Shown here one piece after another: positions 45,780 to 58,245 of a stretch of DNA of 64,000 nt. The notes under the pieces were generated by a model. The model made no database searches. It was not told the DNA's origin and worked only from the letters and a program-made list of their open reading frames with translations. The position numbers were made by a program, and so were the translations under genes. Numbering within the stretch: the first letter of the stretch is position 1; each line of letters starts with the position of its first letter. Source of the DNA: Calonectria ilicicola (lineage: Eukaryota > Ascomycota > Sordariomycetes > Hypocreales > Nectriaceae); NCBI GenBank assembly GCA_020809705.1, contig CP085826.1, forward strand, positions 7,874,001 to 7,938,000. The letters run 5' to 3'.

Positions 45780-46523
45780 TGTGAATCACAACGTGAGCAC
45801 CCAACACCCCGACACTGCTTGATATTGGAGATGTTTGTCGTAGCGAATGAATATGGAAATTCAGCCGAGGACTAAAAAGAGAATTTTAGAGGCCTAGAGT
45901 GGAAATAAAGGAGAAAAAGGCTCGGAGAAGAAATGAGGTGGCGACCGTGAGCCGGGAGTCGGGGCGTATCAGGGGTAGCAACCATTGGCGGGCAAGTCTT
46001 CATGACGGAATTCGCCAAGGGTTTGTGTCAAACTGTGGCTTCAGTAAATCGACCACATGACGTGAGATACGAGGCAGAAAGTCGGGCCTTCTCTCCTTTA
46101 CGAATTCGTGCATCCGTGGTTGTACGACCATGGTGCTGCAAGGCCTGAAGCGGGGTCAAGTCCATCTCGCACATCGGGCTTGAAATTGTTAGGGGAGGCG
46201 ATTTTGTCTGGTCATTCTTGCGTGTTATATTCGGGAAAACTTATCTTCATGGGATTCATTTTGCAGCTGGGATCTTATTGTATTTGATATGTGCTGACCT
46301 GGATGTTTGGGGGAATTGGCATATGAATGGGGCCCAACTCAAACTGTCTACATTACCGTGTCTCGCCATAAATACTTGGCTTGATATGCACTCCTATACG
46401 CTGGGGCCTCATTTGCAAAGACGCGGTGACGTCTCAAGTGGGACCCTTTATGGACATACCGTGGCAAGATCTCACGGCGTGTGATTTTCGAATGCGAGAT
46501 CCATTCTTCAAAACATACCTAAT
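45780..46523. promoter_or_regulatory. Divergent promoter region of the orphan and the ankyrin-subtilisin gene
   Basis: 744 bp between opposite start codons. A short frame at 46218-46484 shows no domain. No operator-like motif stood out. Confidence 0.4.
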
Positions 46524-49483
46524 ATGGCCAACCAACCACACCGCACATCTGGGAGGGCTGAAAGTCACGATGGACAACTTAGCCTCTCATATCTTCGAGA
46601 GAAACTTGACGGGAAATCTGGATCTGAAATAATCCAACTCTTGGCTCACTTAGATTCGACTGGTACAAATGTACCTTCAAGAGCCATTCAAAGCAGAGAG
46701 ATTCAAGGGTTTGAGTACATGATCGAGAAGTTGACCGAATCCTGTGATGATGTTTCATGGGAAAATTTTCAAAATCTTCTCACTCAGGCTATTGAATTCG
46801 CCAAGAGTGACGATAGCGGCAATGACAGATTTCTCGACGTCTTAATTTCGAAGGGAGTGGCGCTACGCCATGACCAAGCCTTTCGTTTAGATCAAGCGAG
46901 AAGGAATGCTTTTCATTATGCTGCTAAAAGATCCTCAAGCGCTACGTGCGACATGCTGAAGCTGTTTGACGCTTTCGAGAAAAGCGAGGAGACACCAACT
47001 GCTCTAAAGACACAAGCTGACCCCAGCAGATATACCCCATTGCACTATGCTATAGTGGCAGCGGTTTTGGAGCCTAAAAGAAAGTCCATTGTGAATCGAA
47101 ATGATGTGGTCCGCAAGCTTATCACCATGTGTTCTGAATGTCTCACAGTCAAGGGCATCGAGGGCCGAACTCCACTTCATGTGCTCGTTGAGGTGGATGA
47201 ATTGACACCGAAGCACGAAGAGACTTTAAAAGCCATTGTGAGTCACAATAATTTCACTGGAGATCTTTTGGAGGATTGCTTCACTGCTATGAATCTTAAA
47301 GGACAGACCGTCATGTCCTATTTAGGGTCAATTCCTGAAGATTCATCAGCGCAATCAGCTCATAACATGAAACAAATCATTCAAGACATACTTTTGCGCT
47401 CAGATATGTCTGGTGAGAGTCTCAGAACCGCATTTTATGGCAAGAGTGAGGCTTCTCATTTTCTATCAGCCTACTAAATGTCAGCGTTGGTCTAACGAAT
47501 CGATAGGTAACGGTATGGAGTATCCCAGCACAGAAGACATCTATCTCACTGAACTTTCATGATTTTAGGTCCGGAACTGGTATTTGACATGTCTCCTTTC
47601 TCAAGAAGAGACCTTTTACTTTATTTGAAAAACGCAAAACACATCGGCGTGAGGTTTCATGACAAGATGCACTCAGTCATACTGCCAGACTTGGACTGTA
47701 GCAAGGGAATTCCGGATGAGCTTTGCAACATTTCGAACACATTGGGAAATGAAGTTGAAACATCTTTACTAGGTGTGACTATACTTAACGGGATGAAACG
47801 CAATGGCATGAAGTCCCTCCGCAGACTCTGTATATCAGATTGCCCCCATCACCCCCATTCCGATGGTACACTCCAAACGATCATATCTGGCTTGAATATT
47901 AAAGAGTTGGACTGGTCCAAAAAAGACCCAAGCATTAGGGTTTTATACAAAAATGCAGCAAACCTGGAAAAACTTCATTTGCGATCAAGTGGCCATCCAG
48001 ATATTCTTGGATTTTGGACCGGACCGTCGGGTTTGAATCGGTTCACAAATGTGAGTTTTCTCTTACCTAACAACATAAAACTCACTAACTTTGACTTTAA
48101 GCTTCGTTATCTCAGATTGACTATCGAAAATGTAGGTTGTATGAGATTTAAAGGAGAGATGATGAGATATCCACTGATGCAAATACTCAAACCAGACCCA
48201 TAGCTCCGATCACGATGCACTTGAAGCGCTGAAGGACGACATCCGAGAAAAGCTAAAGCAGTTAAAAATCCACGGCAATGATTGTGATCGAAACGCAATG
48301 AAAGAGAATTGCGATTGCCGTTCGCAATTTACTACGTTGAGCGTCAATTTACGATCCGATGAAGAGTCGAAAAAGAGTTCAGCACACATCAACAACGAAG
48401 TGGTCCAAAGGATGGAGCCAGAAAATTTGTAAGTAGGCCGCAAGATAGAAGACTTATAGAAGGGACTGACATAAGAAACAGATCCGTTGTCGCTGAGCGT
48501 TGGAACGTATGTGATAAAATGAGAGGAATGTTACAATACATTCGTGACATCCGCGACAACCCAACGACAAGAACTAGGGTTATCGCAGACAAAAAGGGCT
48601 ATGTAAAAATTGCTCTTGTCGATAGCGGTGTAGCAACTTGCGCTCCAGGGATGGACATGAATGTTCATGGAAGATCGATTCTCAAGGTTTTAAAACCTGA
48701 CAGTCCATGGTTTGCCCCAAAACACTTCCATGGCACAATGTTAGCATCCTTAATCCGCAGGATGAATCCTTACACCGAAATACATGTGTACAATGTACAT
48801 GCAGGAAGTAGTAAGCGAGACCTTGATGTAGAAGGGGCTCTCGAAGTGAGTTTCTGCTCGGTTTAGTCTATTATGGTATCAATGAGCTGAGTTACAAGCA
48901 GGCTTTTCGGTGGGCACGCAGCCTAGATGCTGACATTGTTTGCACAAGTTGGTCAATAATGGATGAAAGCAATGACCTGTGTCAGAAATTGAGAGACGAG
49001 CTTTATGAAATGCAAGCTCAATGGATCCTCGTATTCTCTGCTATTGACGATGACAAACCCAATACGAACGTGCTACCAGCTTGTCTCGAATCTACGACTA
49101 TATCTATTCGAGCGGCCACGCAACGTCTTTCTGAGATTGAAAAAAGCCAAGCAACCTACTGTATTCCAATCGACGGTATTCAGGTTGATCTTCCAATTTA
49201 TCTGGAAAACGAAGGAAGGAAAATTACAAAAGATCAAAGCTCGTATGCGACAGCACTCGTCACAGGGTTAGCATCTCTTCTATTGTCGACGGTTCGATAT
49301 ACCTACCATGAATATGACCCTATCCAAGTGAACAAACGGTTCAAATCCCTAAAGAGGATTGATACTATGAAGAGAGCTCTCAGCAAGCTGGAAGCCCCTG
49401 GAAACCCCAGAGTTCTGCAACCCTGGGTTCGTCTCACGAGCATGGAGGGACTGGAGAATATTCTTCGAGAAACACTTGATTAA
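46524..49483 (+). CDS. Ankyrin / leucine-rich-like / subtilisin-like (S8) multidomain protein
   Basis: Six exons: 46524-47445, 47569-48050, 48102-48131, 48196-48428, 48482-48845, 48902-49483, giving 870 aa with every junction in phase. The N-terminal third has ankyrin-like helices (RYTPLHYAIVAAVLE, EGRTPLHVLVEVDE), ending ESLRTAFYGKS then PELVFDMS. The middle has leucine-rich segments (LRRLCISDCPHH, ANLEKLHLRSSG, LRYLRLTIEN). The C-terminus is a subtilase: Asp in VKIALVDSGV, His in HFHGTMLASLI, Ser in DQSSYATALVTGLASLL. The oxyanion position reads FSAIDDD rather than the usual Asn. Such subtilisin-like domains occur as enzymatic modules of fungal NLR-type and ankyrin proteins, where proteolysis is thought to execute a cell-death or defence response. 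No signal peptide, so it is cytosolic. Confidence 0.82.
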
Positions 49484-50153
49484 GGCTATCGGAATCAGGC
49501 AACCTTTAAATTATTCGCCGATTCATAGTGTTAGCTGTATTACCTTCAGACTTAAGTTAATCCAACTCCTGGCCCTCGCAGCACGACAAGACAGAGTGGT
49601 ACGGCATATCTAACATCAACATCGTTGACCAAATATTCTTCGAAATCTTCAGTGGGTGCAATTTTAAAGAGCTTTGATGGATAAAGAACCAAGTTGCTAA
49701 ATACTTCCCTTCTACATCAGTCAGTGTAATTAAGCTCACGTAAACACTACACGCACATTCTTTGTCAGGCGGCTTGATGATCTGTTCGTTAAACATAAGG
49801 CATTTAGCAAATCACTAAAGTTTGATGAAAGAAGTTCATGTCGGCTATGCAACCGTGCACAGACGCACAGACACTACAGTTTATTGCTCATTGCGCCTGT
49901 TTAATGATCTTGTCACGATCGATATGCAGTAAATCGGGCTAACCAGAACGGCCACGATATTGCGCATCATCTTCTCCCTTTTTCACAAATGGGAGTATAT
50001 GAAACAGGACTCTCGAAGACTCGATTTCATGAAAAACACTCACTATTCAGCAAAAATATGTACCAGAAGTCAAATATATACATCAAGGTGGAACCAAATA
50101 AAAAGGCAGGTTTTGGGTGGCTACTTCCCATGCTTTGGCTCTCCCTAACCATT
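49484..50153. other. Convergent intergenic region
   Basis: About 670 bp with no supported gene; 49557-49796 on the minus strand is a short featureless frame. Confidence 0.45.
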
Positions 50154-51356
50154 TCAAGCATACGACTTCAACAAAGAGTTGTAGTACTGGTAGCCTGTTC
50201 CACTTGGTGGCTCAAAGCTGTAAATGTAGTCACCCCACCACGGTCCAGCTGCCCACCAAAGCGCGCCCCTCCATACATCACTGTTGGCTTTCAAGTAGTC
50301 GAGGAAGCCCTTCACGGCCGTCTGGCATTGACTGTTTGCGCCACCAGCAAATTCTCCGATGATGCCAACCTTGCCATTGTCCCTCAACCACTTTGTCGCC
50401 GCCTGGAGGCGCTCAACTCCAATAGTGGTCGAAACGCAGGCGGTAGAAGTACCGGAGCTGTCAGAGTCGAGGTATTGGTGCATCTCGTACACAATTTTGT
50501 TCTGTGGGTCTGTCAATGCCTTCATGTTGTCGTTAACATCAGCCCAGGACCATGCGCCAGACCACTGGTTGCCTTCAACGAAAATGTACTGGGTCGCTCC
50601 CGCAGCACGGATGCCGTTAATAGCCGCCTGGTTGAGGTTAAGCACGAGCGTTTGGTCCAGGCCGTAGTATTCGTTGTTAGTGTCAAAGATTACATGGTCG
50701 TCACTCTTAAACTCATTTGCAACATTCTTCCACCATGTTTGGAATGCGCTAGTGTCCGTGATAATATTGCCAAAGAACCGACCATAGTTGTGGGGGTCAA
50801 GGACGGCCCATCCACCATTCTGGGTAATGTGATCCACGACGTCAGTCAGATTCTTCAGGTAGGCATTGTCATAGGCTCCAGTCATGGTGTTGGGAGTCAA
50901 TCTCTCCATTCTAAACTGGACACGGAAAGTATTGTAGCCTTGAGACAATAAAGTCTTGAGCCATGTTAGCTTCACAGGAATTGCGTGAGTTTAGGTGGAC
51001 GTCCTTACATCAATTGTGGAAGTGCTTGGGAAAATGTAGTGTGTGCCCCATACGCCTGGCAGAGTGTTCTCTCCAAATTCTGCTCCGGCTTCATTGGTAC
51101 CATACCACCAGACGCCGCCGGAGGTTGGCTGAGCCGTTGCGGAGGAGGTGGCTGACCGGGTAACAGATGTCAGAGTTGCGGAGGGTGAACTCGAACCTGG
51201 TTGACATTGACTGTAATAGTCGTTTACATAGTTGCATGTGTATCCCGAAACACAAGTTGTAGCTCCGCTCCAGCCTTGTCCACCACACTGTCCCCAGGCT
51301 CCAGACTGGGCTAGTGCGGTAGTGGCAAAGATGCCCAGAGCAAGAAATTTCTGCAT
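50154..51356 (-). CDS. Endoglucanase, GH5 with N-terminal CBM1
   Basis: Two exons: 51356-51009 and 50954-50154, 382 aa; the 54-bp intron is GT-AG, phase 0. Signal peptide [16 protein letters not shown], then a CBM1 cellulose-binding module ([15 protein letters not shown] ... YYSQC, about residues 20-52), a Ser/Thr-rich linker, and a GH5 catalytic domain. Catalytic glutamates are in [11 protein letters not shown] (acid/base) and GIIGEFAGG (nucleophile); [12 protein letters not shown] and YEMHQYLD supply further conserved active-site residues. It hydrolyses internal beta-1,4-glucan bonds of cellulose outside the cell, like Trichoderma EGII/Cel5A. A complete, apparently functional gene. Confidence 0.95.
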
Positions 51357-53235
51357 GATATTGAGTTGCAGTGTTCAATTGTGACTGAAAAGGCTTGCTG
51401 GTTTGGTCAGTATTCCAAACGAGGTTGGAAATGAGCTGTATTTATATGCCATGTCTGCTCACATCCGTAGACAGTCACGGGCGAATACCCGAATGCCATG
51501 GTGGCCGGAAATCTGGTGTTGAATCCACTTTTTCAGTCATTAACCAGAATTCAAGGTAATCTTCCATCTCATCACATCTTTGAAAGTGGGCTTTTACTAT
51601 TGAGAACTCAAAGGCTGTCTTGATTTCGGGCCGGGAGGCGGCTACCAATTCCACAGCCCCATAGGGAACAAGCACCACTAAGCACTATCGGAGTCATAAG
51701 ATCCGCATCAGAATGAATCAAGACCCAAAGCACACATTTAATTCACCATGCAATTATTTCTACGGTCTCATTTCCCCGGACCATTCCCCTGGCATTATCA
51801 GCCTAGATTATCTCAGAGGCGGAAGCTGGGCTTCCGGGGTTACATTGGGTCAGGCACACGCGACAACGGCCCGTCGGAGTCGATGACCGAAATCAATGCC
51901 AAGATGAAATCATATCTTAATCTATCTAGAGGGTTGTGTATTTCAATGTCATATGGTCGATGATGCGTGATTTGCAAGTGGTGTGAAAAGGTTTTGGGCA
52001 GCCCCTTCATTTCCGAAGTGGTTGGCTGCTGAACTACGGCACAGGCCAATGGGAATGTTGGTGTTTCATCATGCTGTACAAGCGAAAATCAGCCATCGAA
52101 AATGCAGGCCGTAAAAAGCGAAATGTATGCACGGAAAATTTCTTTGAATGGGTTTCATTCAAAATTGGGTGCTAAGTGATCAGTAATAGCTACAGCGTGG
52201 CTGCGAAAACCGGTCGTTTGTTGCGTCATCTTGTTGGCACAACATCGAAGCTCCAGCCAAGCACTGACCCAAATGGGCTTCGGAAAATAATGGTTCATGA
52301 CACGGGGAAGTTCCCTTTTAGATTGGTTTCATTACCCTGGTTCCCATGGTGGGACCCGTCCTTTCACGGGCCGGACGCCATAGTTTTGACAAAAAGCTGG
52401 GGAAAGCCAAGCTTAATGAAGGGGTTCCGCAATCGCCGGGCGCTTAGCCGGACGGGTTAATGGAAGGAGAAGAGACCACCGGGAGTTGTAATCTCTTGGC
52501 CGTCTACGAGATTGTGCGCGATTTAGAACCCGTGTGAACAAGTGCTGGGTAGTATAAATGGTGACATCCCCCAACGGTGTCTTCCTTTGAGGCCAGCCTG
52601 GAGTGATCAGGCTAGGTGGGTCATCAAAAACGTGCCTTGGCGTCGCTTTTTGCCGCGGACCTTTGATTTAGCGCAATTCTAGCACGTGAGGCACGTAGTA
52701 TGTATGTACTGGCTGGGTCATAGGCGTGGCACATGGCACCTTGAGCATCAAACGATGGCGTCTTTGAAGTGCCTGTGTGTCTCAGTGCGGCGAGGCCGTG
52801 GGCTGAAATCAATCAGTCATCGCACTGGTTGTGCTGACGACTTGATCTGGACCTCAGCTCCCCACATGACTCAGGCTATCTGCTGAAAATCCAATAATGT
52901 GCTCCCAATGCGGATTAGCTGCAGGGAGCTATTGAGCCAGTTTGAGACAACCCCACCAAGTTTGGCCATTCAAATCCCCAAAAAGCAGCCCGCCCGTGGC
53001 AGCCTCATCAATAGCGTGCAAATAGTTGGAATGCGTCTGGCTGAGGAAGTCTAGACTGTGTTGCGAGTACAGATGATCATGAAGAATAGTGAGGGGTTTT
53101 ACCTTTGAAGAGGGGTCCCAAGTATATAATACGTGAGCGGAAAGGGCGATATTGTCAATTCCCATACCTTTCTACTAGACATCGAGGGTCTCTTGTTCTT
53201 ATCTTACTTGACATTGCCCCATCAAGTCATCCGCT
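51357..53235. other. Intergenic about 1.9 kb
   Basis: Promoter regions of the endoglucanase and the DUF2235 gene, which are divergent. Short frames on both strands (for example 51475-51678, 52686-52886, 52929-53165) lack recognisable content. No repeat or RNA gene is evident. Confidence 0.45.
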
Positions 53236-55015
53236 ATGGCTGAAGCTCCCGCTCCCAACCTAGCCCCTAAGCGGCTCATCATCTGCTGCGATGGATCATG
53301 GCAATCTGCTGTTTCGGGTGAGAGGCACACTCCCTCCAACGTGACGCGCCTTGCTCGCTGCTTGGAACGCACAGCCGTTGACGGAGACAAGACTTGGCAA
53401 CAAGTTGTCTGGTACGACAGTGGTGTTGCCACGACATCCAGCTGGGTAGGAAACCTCCGAGAGGGATTCGTCGGCGCGGGCATGGAAATCAACATCAGGG
53501 AGGCCTACAACTTTTTGGTGCTCAACTGGTCCCCAGGTGACCAAATTCTTTGCTTTGGATTTTCGCGCGGTGCCTACACAGCACGCTCCATCGCTGGTCT
53601 TGTCTCGGACATTGGTATCTGCCACCCCAGCAGACTTCACGAGTTTTATGAGGTCTGGCAGCTGTACAAGAAGAACTACACCGGCGTCAGATTCCATGGA
53701 AGCGACGCATGGTTCAGCCACTTTGACGGAGTTCCAAAGAGTGGAGTGAACCCGCCCGGCGATTGGCGTGTGACCAAGGGTGATGATGCTTTGTGGCAAA
53801 AGGTGCCTCGCGGTGACTGGGCTAGGCCAGGTTCTCGAGAGATCCAGGTTGTTGGTGTATACGACACTGTCAGTGGTCTTGGTATTCCCGAAATTCGCGG
53901 CATCAAGTTGCATTGGGGACCGGACAAGAATGGGTTCCACAATGTGCGATTGAACCCGAGTAAGTTGGCCTACTATGACGCATTCTCAATTCCCGCTAAC
54001 AGCCCCTGCAGACGTTAGAAACGCCTTCCAGGCCCTTGCATTGGATGAACATCGCCAGGCTTGGACCCCTGTTGTATGGCACTTGCCGGAGGACACCCAG
54101 ATGACACCAGAAAAGCTACAGCAACAGGATGACGAGGTTAACAAAGTCTTCAGAGAGTGGTTTGCGAACTACAAAGACGAGACGCTTCAGGATACATTCA
54201 ACAAAGCCCGCAGAAAGTATTTCCGCATGCAAGAGGAAGCCCTAGACCAGTCCAATCTGCTTCAGGTTTGGTTCCCTGGTGTGCACATCAACATTGGAGG
54301 CGGCTCAAACAACACTTTGAAGGACAAGGGAGATCTTGAAGAAATGTCCAACATCACTTTCGCCTGGATGCTTGATCAAATTGGTTCTCATGTGGCAATT
54401 GATGAGGATACTATCAAGGAGGAGCAAACCTTGCGTCAGGCCCACATTGACGAGGTAAACAAGGCCACTGAGATATATCTAACCCAGAAAGCCGAGCATG
54501 AAGCAAAGGAAGGTTGGGCTTCATGGGCCGCTCATACTCTGGCATCCGCAGCCCACAAGGTGATTCCTTTGATTGGAACGGACGAACCTAATACCCAACG
54601 TCTTGACTACGGATGGGGAACCGGAACCATCATTGACAGCTACGGTCTGTTTGCGTCGATTAACGGATCACAGCGCCGTACTCCAGGTCAATACAAGAGC
54701 GATCCTAAGCTTGGCGATGGCAATCAGACCAACGAACAAATCCACCCTACTGTCGGATACCGATACACCAAATTCAAGGACGCCAAGGCCCCAGTAGAAA
54801 AGTATCATCCCAATGGTCTTGACGACAGCAAGTATCAAAGAAAACAGGCTGCAGATGGATCCTGGGAGTATGTTTTGGATGGCGTGACTCTGCCAGAATA
54901 CAAGATCAAGCCCAAGGGTGCTGGTTCGACTTATGAGAGACTCACGGTGGAGCTGGCCAGCGATGACTCCACGCAGTATGTCGAGGCTCTGGATAAAGAC
55001 AACGGCTACGCGTAA
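53236..55015 (+). CDS. DUF2235 alpha/beta-hydrolase-type protein
   Basis: Two exons: 53236-53959 and 54012-55015, 575 aa; 52-bp GT-AG intron. The N-terminal two thirds match DUF2235 (PF09994): RLIICCDGSWQSAVSG, TPSNVTRLARCL, VVWYDSGVATTS, LCFGFSRGAYTARSIAGLVS (GxSxG-like nucleophile Ser), QVVGVYDTVSGLGIP, NAFQALALDEHRQAW and VWFPGVHINIGGGSNN. The C-terminus is a fungal extension. The same fold is used by bacterial type VI phospholipase effectors, but fungal members are cytosolic proteins of unknown substrate. No signal peptide; a lipase or phospholipase role is inference only. Confidence 0.9.
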
Positions 55016-55307
55016 ATAATATTGAAGATAATAAATAAATAGAACTAATGATGACGATATCTTGTTTCGATTGTTACAAAGTCTTTTCTTGTTTTTCCTA
55101 TGAACCCACCAAACCCCCAACCGCCCAAGCTCCCCTGAGAGAATTAAATAAAAACAAAAGCGAAACCAAAAGAATAACTAGTAGCTAAGTCAAAATATAG
55201 AATACACACACATATTCCACAATCTTTTGCATGAGAGATGGATAAATGACCGCTTGTCCTGGTCTTGAGTAGAACCATAGAACAATGCCTCAAATCCAGA
55301 TCATGGC

Positions 55308-57212
55308 TTAGTGCTGATGGGCACCATGAAGGCACTCGCGTCCGGAAATAGATCGAGAGACGATGTTGGTAGTCGTGATCCTCTGAACAACAGCGGCATC
55401 ATCTACAGCCTGTGCGGTTTGGACCCAATCCTGGGGGACCCAAGTGGCGTTAGTCCAAACGGGTCGGCCACCTACCAATGTGAGGAGCACGCGGTTTCGC
55501 GCAAGCTCGTCATCGGGAACGGCGCCAGAGTCCATGAAATCCCGGTCGATAACGACAATGTCAGCAAATTTTCCTCGCTCCAGAGATCCGATCAATCGTT
55601 CCTGCTCGAGGTATCTGGCTGCGTTCAAAGTCATGCCACGCAGTGCCTGCTCACGGGTCAAGCCAGTCTGGGTGTCAAGTCGACCAACATACTGAGGTCC
55701 GAAGCTGGATGGCGAGTTTCGTAGGGTAGCGTCTCCACTTCGGGTGACACCAACCTTTAGTGCAAGGAAAGTATCGAGGGGATCGACAGGCCAATCCGAG
55801 CCGTATGCAACGAGACCTCCGGCCGAGACCAGCTGTGCGTGAGGTTCAACTCGGCCCATACGGTCGGACCCGAGAACCAGCCGGCTTGGCTCGTTCCAGT
55901 ATGTCGCCTTCTGAGCCCACTGGTAGGACATGATGATTGGGATTCCACGGGCAGAAAACTGAGCCACATCATCGGGGTGGACAAGCTCGGCGTGCGCAAT
56001 TGCAATCTGCGAAGGGGTCAAAGTGCGGTTCAGACGGTCAGCAGCGTCGAGAACTCGTCGAACAGCTGCATCACCAACGGCGTGGATGTGCAGGCCTTGG
56101 TTGATGCCGAGAATAGTGCTAAAGAGCGTGTCAAGCTGTGCCGGAGTGGCGCCAGGGATGCCAAAGTTTGTACCAGGAACCCAAGTATTGCTGTTGTTGA
56201 CCAGGTAAGGGGTCATAAGAAGAGCGGATTGAGATACAGCGGGCAAGACACCGTCAACAAAGAATTTGACATGCTTCCAGAATTCGCCAGTTCGAGAGGC
56301 AACCATGGCACCCTCATCAAACTGTCGGCTAGCGTTCTGGGCCTGGGACGCAATGAGGGGGAAGTCAACAGAGCCAAAAATGCCAAAAGCATTGAAGACT
56401 CGGGCTGTGAGTCGGTTCTCGCCTGCTAGAGTCTTCCACACATTTGAAGGTGTCGCAAGGGCATTTAGAATGGTTGTGAAACCCTGTCGACGCAAGATTG
56501 TGAGACCGGCGACAGCGGCATCTCGCTCCGCAATGCCTCGATCACCAGAGAGCGCACGTGCAGGCCCAGCAGCATTTTCCTCCAGGACACCTGTAGGGAA
56601 TCCGTTGGAGTCCTTTCCAATGCGACCACCATCCGGGTCTGCCGTGGCTGCCGTGATGTTGAGCATTCCCAAGGTGCGGGTGTTGACCCACACATTGTGC
56701 TGGTTGGTCGCGATGAGCATCACGGGGCGGGTAGTGTTGAGGCGGTCCAACATTGTCGCATTGGCATCACCATTCCGGTCGGTGAAACCTTCACGATCCC
56801 ACTCAGTAACGGTGAGCATGCTGTCATTAGCAGCGTTAGGTTCGTTGTCCAGGCATTGCTGGATGATGGTGAGGATCTGCGAAAGGGGAAGTTGTCGATA
56901 TTGAAGAGAGCAGCCAAGCATGGCTCGGCCTGCATCGATAGGATGAACATGAGCATCAATCAAGCCTGGGATGACAGTTTTGCCCTGAAGATCCACGACG
57001 CGAGTCTGAGCCGTTGCACCTGCCTGGCACGCACCCTTTTGCCCAATGCAAATAATGGTGCCGTTGGAGTAAGAAATTTCTCCCTGTCGGAATACAGTCG
57101 AGTTAGAGTCCATTGAGTAGATTGTGCCATTGATCAAGATGGTCTCAGGAGCAGTTGATTGGGCAAAACTCCCAACCGCCCCAAACGCTAAACTGAGGAG
57201 AGCCTTCTTCAT
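55308..57212 (-). CDS. Secreted amidohydrolase family 3 (YtcJ-like) protein
   Basis: Single exon, 634 aa, from the ATG at 57212, which begins a signal peptide (MKKALLSLAFGAVGSFAQ); an upstream in-frame ATG at 57296 is unlikely. The metal-dependent amidohydrolase fold is shown by VIPGLIDAHVHPIDAGR (HxH metal ligands), FFVDGVLPAVSQS, LHIHAVGDAAVRRVL (metal-ligand His), IAHAELVHPDDV, YGSDWPVDPLDTFLALKVGV (Asp) and the C-terminal GKFADIVVIDRDFM. Members hydrolyse varied amides; the true substrate of fungal secreted ones is not established. It is convergent with the DUF2235 gene, with 292 bp between. Confidence 0.9.
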   Translation of the reverse strand: MKKALLSLAFGAVGSFAQSTAPETILINGTIYSMDSNSTVFRQGEISYSNGTIICIGQKGACQAGATAQTRVVDLQGKTVIPGLIDAHVHPIDAGRAMLGCSLQYRQLPLSQILTIIQQCLDNEPNAANDSMLTVTEWDREGFTDRNGDANATMLDRLNTTRPVMLIATNQHNVWVNTRTLGMLNITAATADPDGGRIGKDSNGFPTGVLEENAAGPARALSGDRGIAERDAAVAGLTILRRQGFTTILNALATPSNVWKTLAGENRLTARVFNAFGIFGSVDFPLIASQAQNASRQFDEGAMVASRTGEFWKHVKFFVDGVLPAVSQSALLMTPYLVNNSNTWVPGTNFGIPGATPAQLDTLFSTILGINQGLHIHAVGDAAVRRVLDAADRLNRTLTPSQIAIAHAELVHPDDVAQFSARGIPIIMSYQWAQKATYWNEPSRLVLGSDRMGRVEPHAQLVSAGGLVAYGSDWPVDPLDTFLALKVGVTRSGDATLRNSPSSFGPQYVGRLDTQTGLTREQALRGMTLNAARYLEQERLIGSLERGKFADIVVIDRDFMDSGAVPDDELARNRVLLTLVGGRPVWTNATWVPQDWVQTAQAVDDAAVVQRITTTNIVSRSISGRECLHGAHQH

Positions 57213-58245
57213 TTTGAAGCCTTGCAAAGTTGATCTTTTGAGTTGAGTCAATAGAATAAAGAAAGTGATTGAGGGATGATGAGTCTGAGTGATCAAAACT
57301 TGGATTCTTCAACGATCTTATATACCCCTAAGGTACAGAACCGCAACATGTTGTCGCTTAGTTCTAGACTCGTATCCTTGACTAGAGTCTCCATAATCGA
57401 CGTGATCAAAAGATGCCCCAACCATGTCAAAGATAAAACAAGCTTTGACAAAGATCTCATTTCATGATTTGATAGGTAATGGGGAGTCTAGACGCGGCAG
57501 GTTCGGCACAGTGGGGATTTAACCATAAATGATCCCTGCTGACAGAATTGGCGGTGATTCAGATGGCGGCGATTATACTCTTATGAAAATACAATATGAG
57601 TTTATTCCATCGTTTTCTTTTCATGATCAGATCAATATTCTGGCCTACATCTTTAACAGCAAGCGGATTAGCAGGATGCTCAGAATCAAAATTTTGAAAC
57701 CGGCCATGTGGAAAGAACAATTTCCTCAGGCGTAATTGACCGTCATATGCTTGCAACAGGCGCAAGCTTTCTGGAATTCTTGGCCATCATGCAAGAAACC
57801 TTAAGCGACCCATTGTAAACCAATGCCCAAAATTGGTTAATAGATGCGCCATGGTCCTAGCACAGCCCTGCGCTAGCCTGTCTATACGCTGGGGCCTATC
57901 ACGGGCCACTGTATTCATATGCCCATTTATGATCGGGAACTTGATGCTCCGGCTGACCGTATACAATCTATTCTTTCTTGGCTTTGTTCTTTTCGATTAG
58001 TATCCTATCAAAGCAGTCTTTAGAATTTCTTAACTTCCTGTCGTTTCGTCAAACTAATTACCATTGCGACTTGGATGACTAGGGCCAAATGAATTGTGGA
58101 TCCAGGTTGCCAGGGCCAAGACAAGACAGGGAGCAAAATTTGGAAACGAGAGGATGGTTGCGTAAATTATTCATAAATTTTCGTATTACCTTGTTCAATC
58201 TGAGCAACCTTTGGCAGTTCCTAAGCTTCTATGAGTAATCCAGTC
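57213..58245. other. Intergenic about 1 kb
   Basis: AT-rich promoter region of the amidohydrolase and 3' region of the giant helicase-AAA gene. No gene is recognised. Confidence 0.45.

Noticed and set aside
49989..50951. 320-codon plus-strand open frame
   Set aside because: Antisense to the GH5 catalytic domain, whose catalytic motifs are clear on the other strand.
53296..53940. 214-codon minus-strand frame
   Set aside because: Antisense to the DUF2235 domain; no protein character of its own.
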